From: Cristatella mucedo
Lineage: Eukaryota > Bryozoa > Phylactolaemata > Cristatellidae
Direction of reading: 5' to 3'
Length of the DNA: 64,000 bases
NCBI GenBank assembly: GCA_009760855.2
Contig: WPIO01000007.1
Coordinates: forward strand, 5,144,501-5,208,500
Both the position numbers and the translations under genes were made by a program. Positions 10,766 through 23,105 of this stretch are shown here, one piece after another (positions within the stretch are counted from its first letter, which is position 1; each line of letters starts with the position of its first letter). The notes beneath the pieces were generated by a model. That model was not told the DNA's origin, ran no database searches, and worked only from the letters and a program-made list of their open reading frames with translations.

Positions 10766-12970
10766 CTACTCTCATAACTTGTAAGTACTTTTTTAAGGGG
10801 ATTCAGTGCACATACTCCAAGAGAGATGACATGTGGGTGGATTTTGGATAGGAAATACTGCCTGCACAAATAATTAAACTGTAGGATAACACAGTTGAGT
10901 CACTAGGTAGTAAGAGCTATTTTCTAATTGCTTACTCCACTGAAGTGTAGAATTGATCCATTTCCAAATAGAAAACTGAAATATTCAGACTTAGTCAGAA
11001 AGAACAGCAAGCAAATCAAAATTAAGATGTCTTACTTTCAAGTCATTCAAAAATGACAACTCAAAGGGTTCAGATATGAATGTTTATAAATGAGTGTTAA
11101 TAATAAATGTTCTAAATTTACAACTATACTGCAAATTGTTTTTTGAAACAACTCGCAAACATCGATGATATGGATTATGGGATATTATTCATTCCATTGT
11201 AGCATAGTTCTTCATTACAGCCTGAACCAGCTGGCTGCTCGTAGTTTTCAGCCTTGGGATTGCTCAGAAAGCCGCACACGAATGCTAAAAAATGTTGCAA
11301 GCCTCTTTCTCCATCCTGTTCAGCTTCTAGGCAAATGCGTTTATTTACCTATGGTTAAAAGCGCTATGCAACGTCTTAAATCTGGTGTCGTCCTTGCTGA
11401 GGTTCACTGAGTGAGCCATAAGAAAAGAGGGGTAATTATTCCTGTTATTAAGCAGCATGGCTTTGAGGCTCCGGTATGAACTCTCTATAAATAGGCGTCA
11501 TTCACTCGGGTTCAAGGTGATTCCCACAGCCTCGAACGAACCAGCTACATTCTTTCAGAAGCCTTTTTGCCGACTGATGTTGGAAAACGTTGGTGACAGT
11601 CTCTCTGATTTGTTCCTTTCACACTTTTATTGGAGAGGTTCTACTCCTTGAGGCTAGATGTATAAAGGTCAGCATTGGACTTGGTGAGGCCAAGGTCTCT
11701 CTGATCAGATCGTTGATGGCTGTCTGGTTGGAAAATTATAGCTTTCTCTCCTCAACCAGATCTGTGCAATTTGACTCTGGATCTTCGATATTTTCCACAT
11801 CGTCTGACTTGCTGCTCTCTCCTGTAGATGGCTGAGCACTCACCAGAGGTGTGGAGATAGGAAGATCTGGGAACTGTGGGAAGATACTGAAGAGATGGAT
11901 AAAAGAATGAGTGGGTGCATGATGGAACGCTCACCATTGCCCGTTTGACGTTTGGAAGGGTCCATCATGCAGAAGTAGCAAGTGCTTGAGAGATCAGTCT
12001 GTTCCCGACGAATGTTTTGGACAGCAAACTTCATCACTCTCTTTTCTCATACTGCCCCAGCCTGCAGATATACCATAACGATAATAAATAAAAAAATTAT
12101 ATTTTATGTATTGCCTAGAAAGTTCTATGTAGTAAAAATTACTATCTTATTCCTACTATTTTTATCACTATTGTCATTATTCTTTTATTACTATTTCATC
12201 ACTATTTATTAACATTAAATAATAATTGCACACCCCACAATGAAGAGCTCACTTGCTGCTCTTGCAAATGAAATGAGGTGCCTAGGGCTTGTCTTAATCT
12301 CCAACAGGTGTGCCCAAGTATGCTTTGTTAGCCTTTCACTGTTACTAGATGCTTTTTGCTCCTGTTTTGATAAATTTTCCACATACGTAGTAAAATGCAT
12401 CTTCTGGCTGCAAAACACTTGTTGATGTCATATCAATCAAATATGGGTATTCAATTATCTCTTACTATACAATAACGTAAACTAAAATGCTCTATTAAGG
12501 TACCTGTACAGTTAAACTTCTACGTATACAATTATATGGTGTTATGTCTGCCTAACCCTCATTAATTCGCGTAGCTGCACAATGCTTACTGTATTTTCGA
12601 GCCTGCCGCACCCAATTCCTAGCAGCAAAACCTGAGAATTTAGAAATAAAACTATCCTGACAACAGCAGAGTTTTGTGGAGTTACAGTTATACAATGTTA
12701 CTTTAGGCACGCAGGATAAAAGAGACAGTAGCCAAAAACAAATTGAAATCTCTTACTTAGTAGCATAATAATAGTGGAGGCATTGGTTTATGATCCAAAT
12801 TCTTTCAAAGAGGCACCATCAGAAAGCTTCCTCAAGAAAAACTGGTAATTTGACTAGCCACGTTGTTACCAGCACGCGCCCCTGATTTAGTAGTGCCGGT
12901 GTAGCTGCTTTTCCATCCACATAGGAGTATTGAAAAAGCACATACAACTGCTACCCCTAATCCCCCTCCC

Positions 12971-12972
<2 letters not shown>

Positions 12973-13043
<71 letters not shown>

Positions 13044-13074
13044 CTCTCTCTCACCTCTCTCTCTCTCTCTCTCT
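12973..13074. repeat. (TC)n microsatellite
   Basis: About 55 bases of nearly pure TC followed by interrupted TC/CCTC blocks. Confidence 0.97.
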
Positions 13075-13342
13075 CAGTCAATCTCTAGCATGGTGTGAGT
13101 ATTCGAACGATGTAAAGATGAGAATGTACCACAAATAGACTCAAATTCGGAAGCACCATCGATGCCTGCAGAGACTCTGTTTGCTGCCTTCATTACAGAT
13201 ACATATACTTATCAATACATAACTTTTGAGCGATTCCGTCTCCGATCTGCTACTTATGCAGCTGCTCGATGTTTCTGTAACAAAGCTAAATGAATAGCTT
13301 GCCATTATTGAAGGAACAGTAAGTTAATCTGCTATTAGCTTT

Positions 13343-13640
13343 AATAATAATAATAATAATAATAATAATACATTCGATGTAGCACCCTCAGAGAACTCAA
13401 TCTCTTTCTAGGCACTTTACACTTGCTACAACGAAAGCACGATCGAATGGTTAGTGGTAGAATGCTCAACGACAATAAGCATAACATGGTTACATGCACA
13501 GAGTCAGCATGCAAATATGGTTACTGGCAGCATGCACGGCAGTCAGCAAGAGTAAGCACATAAAGAACGAATCACATGGACCCTCTAAATGCTGTGATAT
13601 ATGATTTTTTATTTTTTTTTAAAGGTGGTCAAGTAAGGTT
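13343..13640 (-). mobile_element. LINE-A 3' end fragment
   Basis: It begins with nine TAA units and the tail block CACCCTCAGAGAACTCAATC, then the whole 3' UTR, and ends near the stop of the LINE-A frame, where a T-rich run replaces the usual sequence. Non-coding copy. Confidence 0.85.
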
Positions 13641-13825
13641 TATGTCGTGATGATTGAGGCATATGTTTTAATTGGGTTTTTTAAATTGTAATTGCATGCA
13701 AGCTATGCTATATGCAACTAGTTATCTACTGTTTGCCGACGGCTTGTGGCAGTTTAACTTCCAACGATTTCTTTTAGCAGTCCTTTTTTGCTGCATGTTA
13801 CGAGTTTCCTTACCGTAAACAACAT

Positions 13826-14315
13826 TAATAATAATGATAATACTAACACATTTCATAAAGTGCTTTCTTAAAGTGCAACTCTCCGTCCACGGTGACCTCC
13901 TAGCTGCATGTGAGGATAGGTGGAACAGTGAAACTGGTTGGTGGCCTGGCCCTCAGCTGGTGCTCGTGAAACTATGCTGTGGCACAGAGCTGAACCGACA
14001 CAAGCTTGAGTACGACATAGGCAGCATTGCAGTAACGGCTCAAATAGTCGTCACATCCAGCGACAGTGCAGCCAAGCTCAGCGACGGGAGAGATAAGTAT
14101 GTGGTGGACAGCTACAGTCACTCTGGCGACAGACTCTGGCGACACGAGCCAAGCAACAAGGTTATGGACGTCTGCCTTCAGCCATTTGGACGTTTGCTCT
14201 ACCTGGCTGTGGGTGGCAACAACGTCGTGACGGCCATTCGAGTCGACGACGGTTAGCACCTGAAGGAAGTTTTATCTTATCTTAACTCAATCTCTTTCTA
14301 GCTGCTTAACAATTG
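13826..14315 (-). mobile_element. LINE-A tail split by a 0.4-kb insert
   Basis: The left part (TAATAATAATGATAATAC to about 13,873, including a CATAAAGTGCTTTCTTA block) and the right part (ACTCAATCTCTTTCTAGCTG, about 14,281-14,315) are the two halves of a single antisense LINE-A 3' end. In other copies these blocks touch. The 407 bases between them are foreign to the element. Confidence 0.6.
13874..14280 (+). CDS. coding-like insert, family unknown
   Basis: A + frame stays open from 13,834 to 14,256 and is richer in GC than its surroundings. From about residue 16 the translation has the make-up of a real protein, with blocks such as LLAACEDRWNSETGWWPGPQ and QPFGRLLYLAVGGNNVVTAI; alternating hydrophobic strands and GG/DG turns suggest a beta-propeller-like fold, which is a guess. 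There is no good start codon within the insert and no strong splice site at its edges (the 3' edge has only GTTAGC). It sits inside a LINE-A tail, which fits an insertion of processed or captured coding sequence. I do not recognise the family. Confidence 0.3.
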
Positions 14316-14372
14316 CAATATATATATATATATATATACATATATACATGTAGATATATACATATATATTTT
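14316..14372. repeat. TA-rich simple repeat
   Basis: A (TA)n run followed by ATATACAT variants. Confidence 0.9.
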
Positions 14373-14958
14373 TACATACAGATACACACAAGCTGTATAC
14401 ACAGTGGCTGAGCCAAAGGACAGGTCGCATTTGCCAAATCCCCCTATTGCAGGAAAAAACGTTGTGATTTTAAGCTACAACTTTTAATTAACTTCGGGTC
14501 TAGCACACCCTACTTGAAAATCTTGTGGGTCTTGCCAAGTAAATAAAAATGTTTCTGTTTTTGCCACTAGATGAAAATCCTGGCTCTGCCTCTGTACATA
14601 TGCCTGTACATTTATGAAAATATGGGTACATGTATAGGTGCATCAATCAGGCTTGCATATACAATTTGATGTAGTCATACCTGTATACATTCCACACTCT
14701 GGAGGACAATACTTTTGTTGCAGTCAAAATCTAGGCTGTTCTTCAAGTATCAACTTTTGAGCCTTTCTGCAAACTTCTCCTGGCTTGACCTCGTCTAGAT
14801 TGTATAACCACTTTCGTAAGAGATCATTTCATGGTTGCTAGCTCTAAGATGGCGATCAGGTTGTGGCAACCTGCAGCAAATGAGGACAGAGACTGCCAAA
14901 AGCAGGTATGGCGGGGTGAAGGTTAAGACGAGTGACTGCAAATGGGTTGCTTTTTAGT

Positions 14959-15195
14959 ATAATAATAATTATAATAAATTTGTATAGCACGTCGGAGAAC
15001 CCAATTTTTTTCTAGGCATTTTACAGATACTGTATAGAAAGCATTACCAAATGATTGGTGATAACAACCACGAGCAGCAGGCTTTGTGCAAGCACGTACG
15101 TGCACACGAAGAACAAATCACAAAGAACCACCAAATGCTGTAGCAAACATGTTCGTTTTAAGCTTCTTTTGAAATGTCGTCGTGTCAGGTGACAT
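14959..15195 (-). mobile_element. LINE-A 3' end fragment
   Basis: (TAA)n-like tail, GCACGTCGGAGAACCCAATT and TTTTTCTAGGCATTTTACAG blocks, then 3' UTR to the frame end. Diverged; no coding sequence survives. Confidence 0.8.
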
Positions 15196-15639
15196 GTAGC
15201 ATGCATCGGTAGTGAGTATGGCTTCGGCCGACGAGGCGGTCTCATTGATTGAAACGGCAGATTGGCAGCAACACATTTTCACTCCATCAGTGCATGAGGG
15301 AAGCTGGGCGGCCGAGTTTCAATTACCTGAGGCAGGGTGTAGGCAGAACGCTTGAGAGGGCTATTCTGGGTTGGCCTCTAGTTGAAAACCTCCTATTTCC
15401 AATCGGCTGAGCACGATTGCAGGATGTGTATGGATGTTTATGCTACTTGCCCGAATATACGATGCCTTCATCGAGGTCATGGTAACACCTGGATTATGCT
15501 GGATTATCAAAAGTCTGGAGCTCACTTCTGGCCTGCACCTGCACTGATCTCTGATAATCTAAGTCTCAGCTAAAGTTGTGCATCTGTTCCACTTGGCTTT
15601 CCCCAAATCCCAGTGAACTCATCTTTTCCCCACGTGAGC
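15196..15639. other. no recognised feature
   Basis: Only short frames; nothing identifiable. Confidence 0.35.
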
Positions 15640-15905
15640 TTTGTGTACTTACTTTTGCGCTCACGTGATTCTTGGCATGTTACTGACGAAGGATCCTTCT
15701 AACCAGCAGCCTTGAGTGCCTTCTTGTGTGCTTTTGCATGCTTGTCTGGGCATGATGTTTGTATTCTTTTGCGCGCTTGCCTGAGCGTGATGCTTTGATT
15801 GTCATTAACTCTTGGCTATTATTTTTCTTGCAGTGAGTTGCCAAGCACCCGGATGGAGATTTGGTTTTCTCAGGGTGCTATAAACAAGATTTGTTATTAT
15901 TCTTA
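15640..15905 (+). mobile_element. LINE-A-related 3' end, sense
   Basis: The stretch ends with AAGCACCCGGATGGAGATTT, then GGTTTTCTCAGGGTGCTATA and TTATTATTCTTA, the plan of the LINE-A 3' terminus. Upstream it has the CACGTGATTC and repeated CATGCTTG-type 3' UTR motifs. It is diverged enough to be a sister subfamily. Confidence 0.55.
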
Positions 15906-16051
15906 TAACAGCTGCTAAACTAATACCAGTCCAAAAGCATTGCTGGCAGCAGCATCCCACATGGGGACCTGAAATTTTTCAGAAGACCTGCACTTACCTT
16001 TTTCGTGCCGCAGATGTGTCTTAAAGGTAAAAGCATCCGATTGTAACAGTT

Positions 16052-17587
16052 TATAGAGGAACGGGTGGTGGCAAACCAGCTAAACTCATATATTGAAACT
16101 TCAAACCATGCTAGTAAATTATAGTCTGGCTTTAGAGCTAATCACTCCACAGAATCAGCATTGCTTAGGGTGTACAACGACCTACTTAGGAGTGCAGACG
16201 TGGGTAGAGTATCTCTGCTTGTTTTTCTCGATCTTTCGGCAGCTTTTTATACAATCGATCATCAAGTTCTTCTAGAGTGCCTCTCATCTCGCCCAGGCAT
16301 CACTGGCACTGCTCTGCAGTGGTTCAGGTCCTATCTCAGTGGGAGACTCCAGAATATTGACGTGAATGGACAAAGATCATCCGAGGTACCTCTGAAATAT
16401 GTGGTACCTCAGGGCTCTGTGCTAGGTCCGGTTCTTTTCACGGTTTATACTCTCCCTCTTGCTGATGTGATTGCCAAGCACAATCTAGGCTTTCACTTCT
16501 ATGCGGATGACACTCAGTTGTACCTTTGCTTTGATCCCTCCCAAGCCGTCGAGCACCTCAAATTCTCTCAACTCATTTGCTGCATGTATTGATGACATCC
16601 GCACATGGATGGCAGCAAATTTTCTAAAACTAAACGATGATAAAACCAACTTACTAGTTATGGGCAAACCCAGTGTGATTCACAAAATGGAAAGGCTGAC
16701 TCTCAAAATTGGCTCTGCCAGCATAATTCCTGATGAATCAGCTCGAAATCTATGTGTCATATTCCAAAGAGACCTCTCGTTAGACGACCATATCAGCTCC
16801 ACAGTCAAATCTGCGTATTTTCAGCTTCATAACATTGCTAAAATTCGGGCTTGTTTAGATAAGGATACCACGTCCAAGTTGGTCCATGCATTCGTGACAT
16901 CCGGTCTCGACTTCTGCAACTCACTGCTTACTGGCCTACCAGCATGTGCGATCAGGCGATTGCAGCTGGTGCAAAACTCCGCAGCTAGGCTTGTCTGTCG
17001 TGAGCGTCGCAGTTGCCACATCACACCACTTCTCGCCGACCTGCACTGGCGAACAGTCAAGCTACGGATCGACTTCAAGGTTTTGTCGCTCACTTTCAGG
17101 TCATTCTTTGGCTCCAGCACCTATCAGATCTACTCCCCACCAGGCCAAGCATCGTACCACCCACTTTTCGGAATCTAACTGTTTGCCAATACCTAGTACA
17201 AACCTCAAATCTTTTGGAGACCGTGCCTTTAGTTCGTATGCGCCCAAAGCCTGGAACTCACTCCCGACTTGGGTCACGAAATTCACCCACTTGACCACAT
17301 TCAAAAAGAACTTCAAAATGCACCTATTTATGACAGCATTTAGTGGGTCCCTGTGATTCATCCTTCATGTGCTTATGCGTGCTGACACTGTGCATGCTTC
17401 CACTAACCACATTTGCATGCTGACTCTGTGCATGTCACCCCTAACCATTGTATTCATGTTGTTTGTTTACCAAGCATGATATTACTCACTATTCAATTGC
17501 ATTTCCCTTTGCAGCAAATGTAAAGCGCCTAAAAAGAGATTGAGTTCTCTGAGGGCGTTTTATCAAGTGCATTATTATTATTATTAG
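16052..17587 (+). mobile_element. LINE-A copy with most of the RT domain
   Basis: Sense, 5'-truncated within the reverse transcriptase. In order it shows TANHSTES-like, LLVFLDLSAAF, LQWFRSYLSGRLQ, VPQGSVLGPVLF, and the catalytic FYADDTQLY, then the C-terminal region and a 3' UTR ending AGCGCCTAAAAAGAGATTGA and (TTA)n. The frame is broken near 16,560 (just after the FYADD region) and again near 17,100, so the protein is dead. The family belongs to the CR1/L2 group by these motifs (established knowledge); the exact clade needs a tree. Confidence 0.92.
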
Positions 17588-19317
17588 GAGGCTACTCACA
17601 AAGGTCACGTAGAGGTGTGAATAAACTCAAAAAATAACTTAGGCAGTTTTGCTCTACAGAGTTTTTCCTGCTAATATAATGAAGATTACTATAGTGAAAC
17701 ACACATTTGATAATTTGACTGCATATTATATGATTATTTTTTGTATTTTCAAAAAATATTTTACAGATTCATTGATCGCTAGTTTCTATTCATCACTTGC
17801 AGAGGAGGGTTTTGTAATTCTATTAGCCAGCTTCATACCGGATGTGATTCATGTGATTCATCCCGGATGTGCCGGATGCAATCCATGTCGAGGAAAGCAA
17901 CTGCCCAGCCCAGCGACCCAAAAGACGCCATACAAATGAGCAAGCATCAGTCTTTGGGTTCAGGTTCAATCAGCCAGCGAGTCCGAATAGATCAGGCTGC
18001 TGGTATGACATTGGTCAGTTTTGAGAATGGCTGTGCAGGGCTGAGTGCAATGGAGCTGATAAGAACGTTGCCAGTATCCACCACCAGACTAATGAACAGG
18101 CAGCCGACACAGGTCGGCACACCGAACGGCTGAAGCAGCAGCAGCATTATTAGCAGCTCTCCTTTCTCTTTCTCCTTTCCAGCTCTCGTCTTTCTCTTGC
18201 ATCGTCTGCTTGCTTCGTGTTCGTGTTACATTTAGTGATTTTGTGACCTTCCGATGGGCAGAAAGCGAGTGTTTTCACACTAGATTATAATCATTGCACA
18301 CCTGAGTTTCGGCTAGGAATAAATGTGACTGGCAGGCGATCTCGACTTGATTGATCTGTGCTTGAGGCACGTTACATGATAAGTTTTGCTCATGCCCCTT
18401 CTGTAAACACAACAGCTGGCTACACCGGCCATGCTTGAAACCCTTGTAAGCTTCAGACCGCCTTATAAAGCACATCCGATAATCGTCACCCTCTGTGCCC
18501 TTTAGCACTAGACGATATACTCACGGTCAGTGCCCAAACTGTTGTCGGTCACACTCGAGTGCGATTCTAGCCTAGAGCTGCAGTTTATGGTGCGATCCTC
18601 GTGACAGTGATAGGCACTCATAACGCAGCCAACCTTTGCTGGGGGTAAGTGGGTGTTTGTTAGACCATGGACAACTGCTTGGCATGAGTAGTGCTCACAA
18701 TGCAGACAGAGGCTTATCAACAACAACAATGGCAGCCTAACAATTCCATCCAAAATCAGCTGCCTTCCGATAAGCATATATTAAAAGCCTTTTAATCATG
18801 CTCAAGGTCAATGGATGAGGGGAGAAAAAGAGACAGGTTGGATGGAGATAGGGAACAGCACACATACAAGAAACGGTTCCATCTCGGCTGTTCGAGCTCC
18901 TCAACAATTTACCAGGACATTCAACAAGGCTTACAAGAGCAGCAGCGCTCATAAGGAAAACAGCAGACACGGGAAAATTAGGGTTGGTCATCGGGGGGGG
19001 GGGGCGTGTTGAACTGTTTCATGGCCCGGATTCTATAGAACGCGTGCACTATTGCTGTTGCAGGCATTACGATTAGCGAAAGTGGCACCATTAGCTACTC
19101 CGGGATTCAGCTAAGAACTGCCAAGAAAAGCCAGAGAACAGCCAGACCGCGACTCAGCAGCTCAGGTCACAGCAGCTTGCCAACTTACCCGACATGTAAA
19201 CAGCTATAATATTAAGACGTCTGAATTGCACCATAAGAGAACTAAATCAGGTTCAAAGTGCTGGAGATGAATCATGTCAATAGCTTAGTGATAGCATACA
19301 GTCGGTCAGCATGCATA
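17588..19317. other. no recognised gene
   Basis: About 1.7 kb with only short frames. A G-run of nine (near 18,993) and AT-rich simple sequence occur. A + frame at 17,867-18,133 and - frames at 18,275-18,991 have no recognisable similarity. Confidence 0.35.
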
Positions 19318-19800
19318 CAAAAATAAAGGTCACTTCACAAGGGCCCAGTAAATGCAGCGAGGAATGGTTTTTAGCTTAATTTTTAAAATGGTAGTAAGTT
19401 GATGTCATGAAATAATTTGGGAGCAAATTCTAGGCTTTGGGAGCATATGAACTGATAGCATGGTCTCCGAAGGATTTTAGGATGGTTCGAGGTCCTAGCT
19501 AAACGACTTAATTATAATAATAAAAATACATTTGTATAGCCACGGCAGAGAACTTAATGTCTTTCTAAGCATTTTACATATGCTGTGAAGGAAGTATAAA
19601 TAAATAAATAACATTGATCTATGTAGCACCCTAAGAGAACTCAATCTATATTCAGGCGCTTCACGTATGCCACGGGGCTCATACGGTTAGTAGTAGCATA
19701 CACAATGTCAACAATCAAAACATGGTTAGAGGTGACATGCTTAGGGTCAGCATGCAAATATGGCTAGTGGCAGCATGCACAGTGTCAGCATGCACGTACA
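19318..19800 (-). mobile_element. three overlapping LINE-A 3' fragments
   Basis: Bases 19,318-19,508 match the frame end and adjacent UTR (TTCTAGGCTTTGGGAGCATA, GCATGGTCTCCGAAGGATTT). They are followed at 19,509-19,595 by a fresh (TAA)-type tail and at about 19,600-19,800 by a second tail (ATAAATAAATAACATTGATC, then AGAGAACTCAATC) with its UTR. At least two insertions landed next to each other. Confidence 0.7.
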
Positions 19801-20334
19801 CAAGCCAAACATTGAGCCGGTAGACGATAATGTGTGCTTTTTCCATCCAGAGGCTGTGAGAACAACTAAATGTATGTCGTACATATCTCAAAAATGACCT
19901 TTCCTATGACATATAAACATACTGAATTCCTTAGCTGATTTCTCCAGAAGCCTAAAATTTATTTTTGCTATGAAACAAGGCTGCTACTGCAAATTGCGTA
20001 AGTGCAGGAGGGAGGGGGAGTTTAGATACATTTACTCACAGAGTTTTGCTTTCAGTTAGATCGAGGTATGATGTCAATGATTCTGACTACAGATCAAAGA
20101 GCAGCCTCTGACTGCTGCTGATGACTGCACTACCAGTATTTGTTTTCACTCGGCTCTTAAGGAAACATGCAAATACAAGGACGATGCCCATTAGCCTAAA
20201 AAGGTGAAGGCAGCATAAGCATTAAATGCAGTACTCACGTAGATGTCTTTTTCATTATATTAAAACTATTCGGCACATATGTTCAATCATGCTTATAACG
20301 TATTGCCGAATCCCATAATAACTTTCATAAATGG
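19801..20334. other. no recognised feature
   Basis: No repeat or gene identified; only short frames. Confidence 0.35.
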
Positions 20335-20398
20335 AAACTGGGGTAACTACTTAGACCATGCCTTAGTTCGTGTGCTCCCGAAGCCTGGAACTCACTTT

Positions 20399-21903
20399 AT
20401 AATAATAATAATAATAATAATTCACTTGATAAAGCGCCCTCAGAGAACCCAATCTCTCTCTAGGCGCTTTACATTTGCTGTAAAGTGAAATACAATTGAA
20501 TGGTAAGTAAAATCATGCTTGAAAAACAAACGAAATGAATAATATGGTTAGGGGTGACATGCACAGGGTCATCATGCAAATGTGGTTAGTGGCAGCATGC
20601 ACAGTATCAGCACGCATGAGCACATCAAGGACGAATCACAGGGACCCACTAAATGCTGTCCTAAATAGGTGTGTTTTTAGGTTCCTTTTAAATGTGGTCA
20701 GGTCAGGGGATGTTCTGACGCAGGTCGGGAGGGAGTTCCAGGCTTTGGGAGCATATGAACTAAATGCACGGTCTCCAAAGGATTTGAGGTTTGTATGAGG
20801 TATTTGTAGACTGTTGGATTCCGAAAAGAGGGTGGCACGATGCTTGGCCTGATGGGGTAGTATATCTGACAGATAGGCTGGAACCATAGAATGAAGGGAC
20901 CTAAAAGTGAGCGATAAAACCTTGAAGTCAATCCGTTGCTTGACTGGTAGCCAGTGCAGGTCGGCGAGAAGTGGTGTAATGTGGCAACTGCGACGCTCAC
21001 GACAGACAAGCCTATCTGCAGAGTTTTGCACCAGCTGCAATCGCCTGATCGCACATGCTGGTAGTCCAGTGAGCAGTGAGTTGCAGAAGTCGAGACGGGA
21101 TGTCACGAATGCATGGACCAACTTAGATGTGGTATCTTTATCTAAACAAGGCCAAATTTTAGCAATGTTATGAAGCTGAAAATAGGTGGATTTGACTGTG
21201 GAGCTGATATGGTCGTCTAACGAGAGGTCGCTTTGGAATATTACACCTAGATTTCGAGCTGATTCAACTGGAGATATGCTGGCAGAGCCAATTTTGAGAG
21301 TCAGCCTTTCCAATCTCTGGATCACACTGGATTTGCCCATAACTAGTAAGTTAGTTTTATCATCGTTAAGTTTTAGAAAATTTGCTGCCATCCATGTGTG
21401 GATGTCATCAATGCATGCAGCTAGTGAGTTTAGAGAATTTGAGGTGCTCGAAGGCTGGGAGGGATCAAAGCAAAGGTACAACTGAGTGTCATCTGCATAG
21501 AAGTGAAAGCCTAGATTGTGCTTCGCAATCACATCAGCAAGAGGCAGAGTATAAACCGTGAAAAGAACCGGACCTAGCACTGAGCCCTGAGGTACTCCAT
21601 ATTTCAGAGGTACTTCAGATGATCTTTGTCCATTCACGTCTATACTCTGGAGTCTCTTACTGAGATAGGACCTGAATCACTGCAGAGCAGTGCCAGTGAT
21701 GCCCAGGCGAGATGAGAGGCGCTCTAGAAGAATTTTGTGATCGATGGTATCAAAAGCTGCCGAAAGATCAAGCAAAACAAGCAGAGACACTCTGCCCATG
21801 CCTGCATTCCTAAGTAGGTCGTTGTATACCCGAAGCAATGCTGACTCTGTGGAATGATTAGCTGTAAAGCCAGACTGGAACTTACTAGCAAGGTGTGAGG
21901 TGT
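20399..21903 (-). mobile_element. LINE-A copy, young, nested in LINE-A
   Basis: An antisense copy, close in sequence to that at 55,219-57,780, from its (TAA)n tail to a 5' truncation in the RT domain. A 333-codon frame (21,637-20,636) is intact from the GVPQGSVLGPVLF block through FYADDTQLYLCF to the natural C-terminus FRTAFSGSL. Upstream the frame is broken near 21,640-21,690, including a stop in the block that reads LQWFRSYL elsewhere. Confidence 0.9.
20636..21637 (-). pseudogene. LINE-A ORF2 fragment (RT C-terminal half)
   Basis: A 333-residue open piece of the LINE-A second frame. Visible parts: RT block B region GVPQGSVLGPVLF near residue 13, the catalytic YADD near residue 47, the thumb, and the C-terminal region with [20 protein letters not shown] and FGDRAFSSYAPKAWNSLP. 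It lacks the endonuclease and the N-terminal half of the RT, so it cannot be active. It is useful as the reference for the element's true C-terminus. Confidence 0.85.
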
Positions 21904-22239
21904 TCCGACTTGCATCACAACGTACCCTGGCTTGACCGCATTAAAAAAAACTAAAATCGCATCCATGTATTACATCATTTAGTGGGTCCGTGTGATTCGT
22001 TCTTTACGTGCTTATGCATGCCGACACTGTGCATACTGCCATTAACCTCATTTGCATGCTGACCCTGGTGCAAGTCACCCATCTAACCATGTTATGCTTG
22101 CGGCCATTGAGTCATTGAACTACCACTAACCTTTCGATGGGGCTCCCTTTGCAGCAATTTCAGCAATGTGCCTAGAAAGAGATCAAGTTCTCTGAGGGTG
22201 CTGTATCAAATGTCTTGTTATTATTATCATTAAGACTAG

Positions 22240-23105
22240 CTTATGAATTTGGAAAAGCCACGAGAGCTCATGCGACCATCACCACGTGCTCAGAATTTAG
22301 GTGTCGTTTCGACAGCTGCCTAAATTTCAAAAGCTTCATTCAGAAGACTGCTTGTACAGCTAACCGTCACGTCCAATTCCTATCTAAGATATGTTAGGAC
22401 CTATCTTCCACGGTGCCTTGCGAACAATTTAACTAGCTCCTTAGTTCTGTCTTGGCTTGATTATTGTAATTTCGTCTTGGCTGGGCTACCAAAAAAAGCA
22501 ACTAGGCTACTGCAGATGGCTATGAATATGGCTGCAAGGCTAGTTTTTAAGTCCCATAGGTTTGACCACGAGTTTCCTTTGCTAAAATGGCTGCAGGCTG
22601 ATCAACGGATACGGAGCAAAGTTCTTATGCTGACCCACAAGGCCCATCACCACTTGGCGCCTCCATACCTAGCTGAACTGCTGCACCAGTTTCAGCCTCT
22701 ACGTACCCTCAGGTCCTGTATGGACAACAGATTAGCTGCTCCATTCGTTCGCTTAAAAACCGTTGGCGACAGAAGCTTTAGCTCTGCAGGTCCTAGACTG
22801 TGGAGTTGGCTTCCACAATTCTTATGCAACGACGACTACCCTCCTGGTGCTGACTATGACTCATTGTTTTCAGCAGTCCTGAGCTGCTACTTTCATGCTA
22901 CTTACTACCTCAACTGCTCTCTTGACTGTGCTATGCTTCCCACTTTCTCTTTGTTGCATAAGATGAAGTCTGTTGGCTACCGAATGCATACTGAAAGCTG
23001 CTTAGGCTGTAAGTTTGCTATACAAAACCCTTATGTGTAACACTCACATAGTATTTATGGCTTAGTGGAGTTACAGACGGAGATATATTGCATTACAATA
23101 CATAG
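22240..23105 (+). mobile_element. LINE-B copy, best in the window
   Basis: A second non-LTR family with its own 3' end: GGAGTTACAGACGGAGATAT then ATTGCATTACAATA. A 187-codon frame (22,477-23,040) reads the C-terminal region after the RT thumb: LAGLPKKATRLLQMAMNMAA and KTVGDRSFSSAGPRLWSWLP, the same plan as LINE-A ([19 protein letters not shown] and FGDRAFSSYAPKAWNSLP) but diverged. The 5' end is truncated. It directly follows the tail of the preceding LINE-A copy. Confidence 0.85.

Larger units (their letters stand above)
10228..12972. other. AT-rich region without a recognised gene
   Basis: No gene supported over 2.7 kb. It contains the perfect hairpin at 10,560-10,592 and the AT-rich tandem repeat at 10,690-10,765, listed separately. 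Frames up to 81 codons (11,165-11,835) overlap and look random. AT-rich simple tracts occur at 12,070-12,230. Confidence 0.4.
20335..22232 (+). mobile_element. LINE-A copy split by another LINE-A copy
   Basis: The left arm (about 20,335-20,398) ends in the block AAGCCTGGAACTCACTT; the right arm (about 21,904-22,232) resumes with TTCCGACTTGCATCACAACG, exactly the next sequence in other copies. It then runs through the 3' UTR to AGAAAGAGATCAAGTTCTCT and (TTA)n. The two arms are one old sense element with a 1.5-kb antisense element between them. Confidence 0.75.

Noticed and set aside
16827-17120. 97-codon - frame opposite the LINE-A reverse transcriptase
   Set aside because: Antisense shadow of the LINE-A frame; the same shadow recurs at 20,907-21,173, 41,429-41,701 and 55,720-55,986 because the copies are related.
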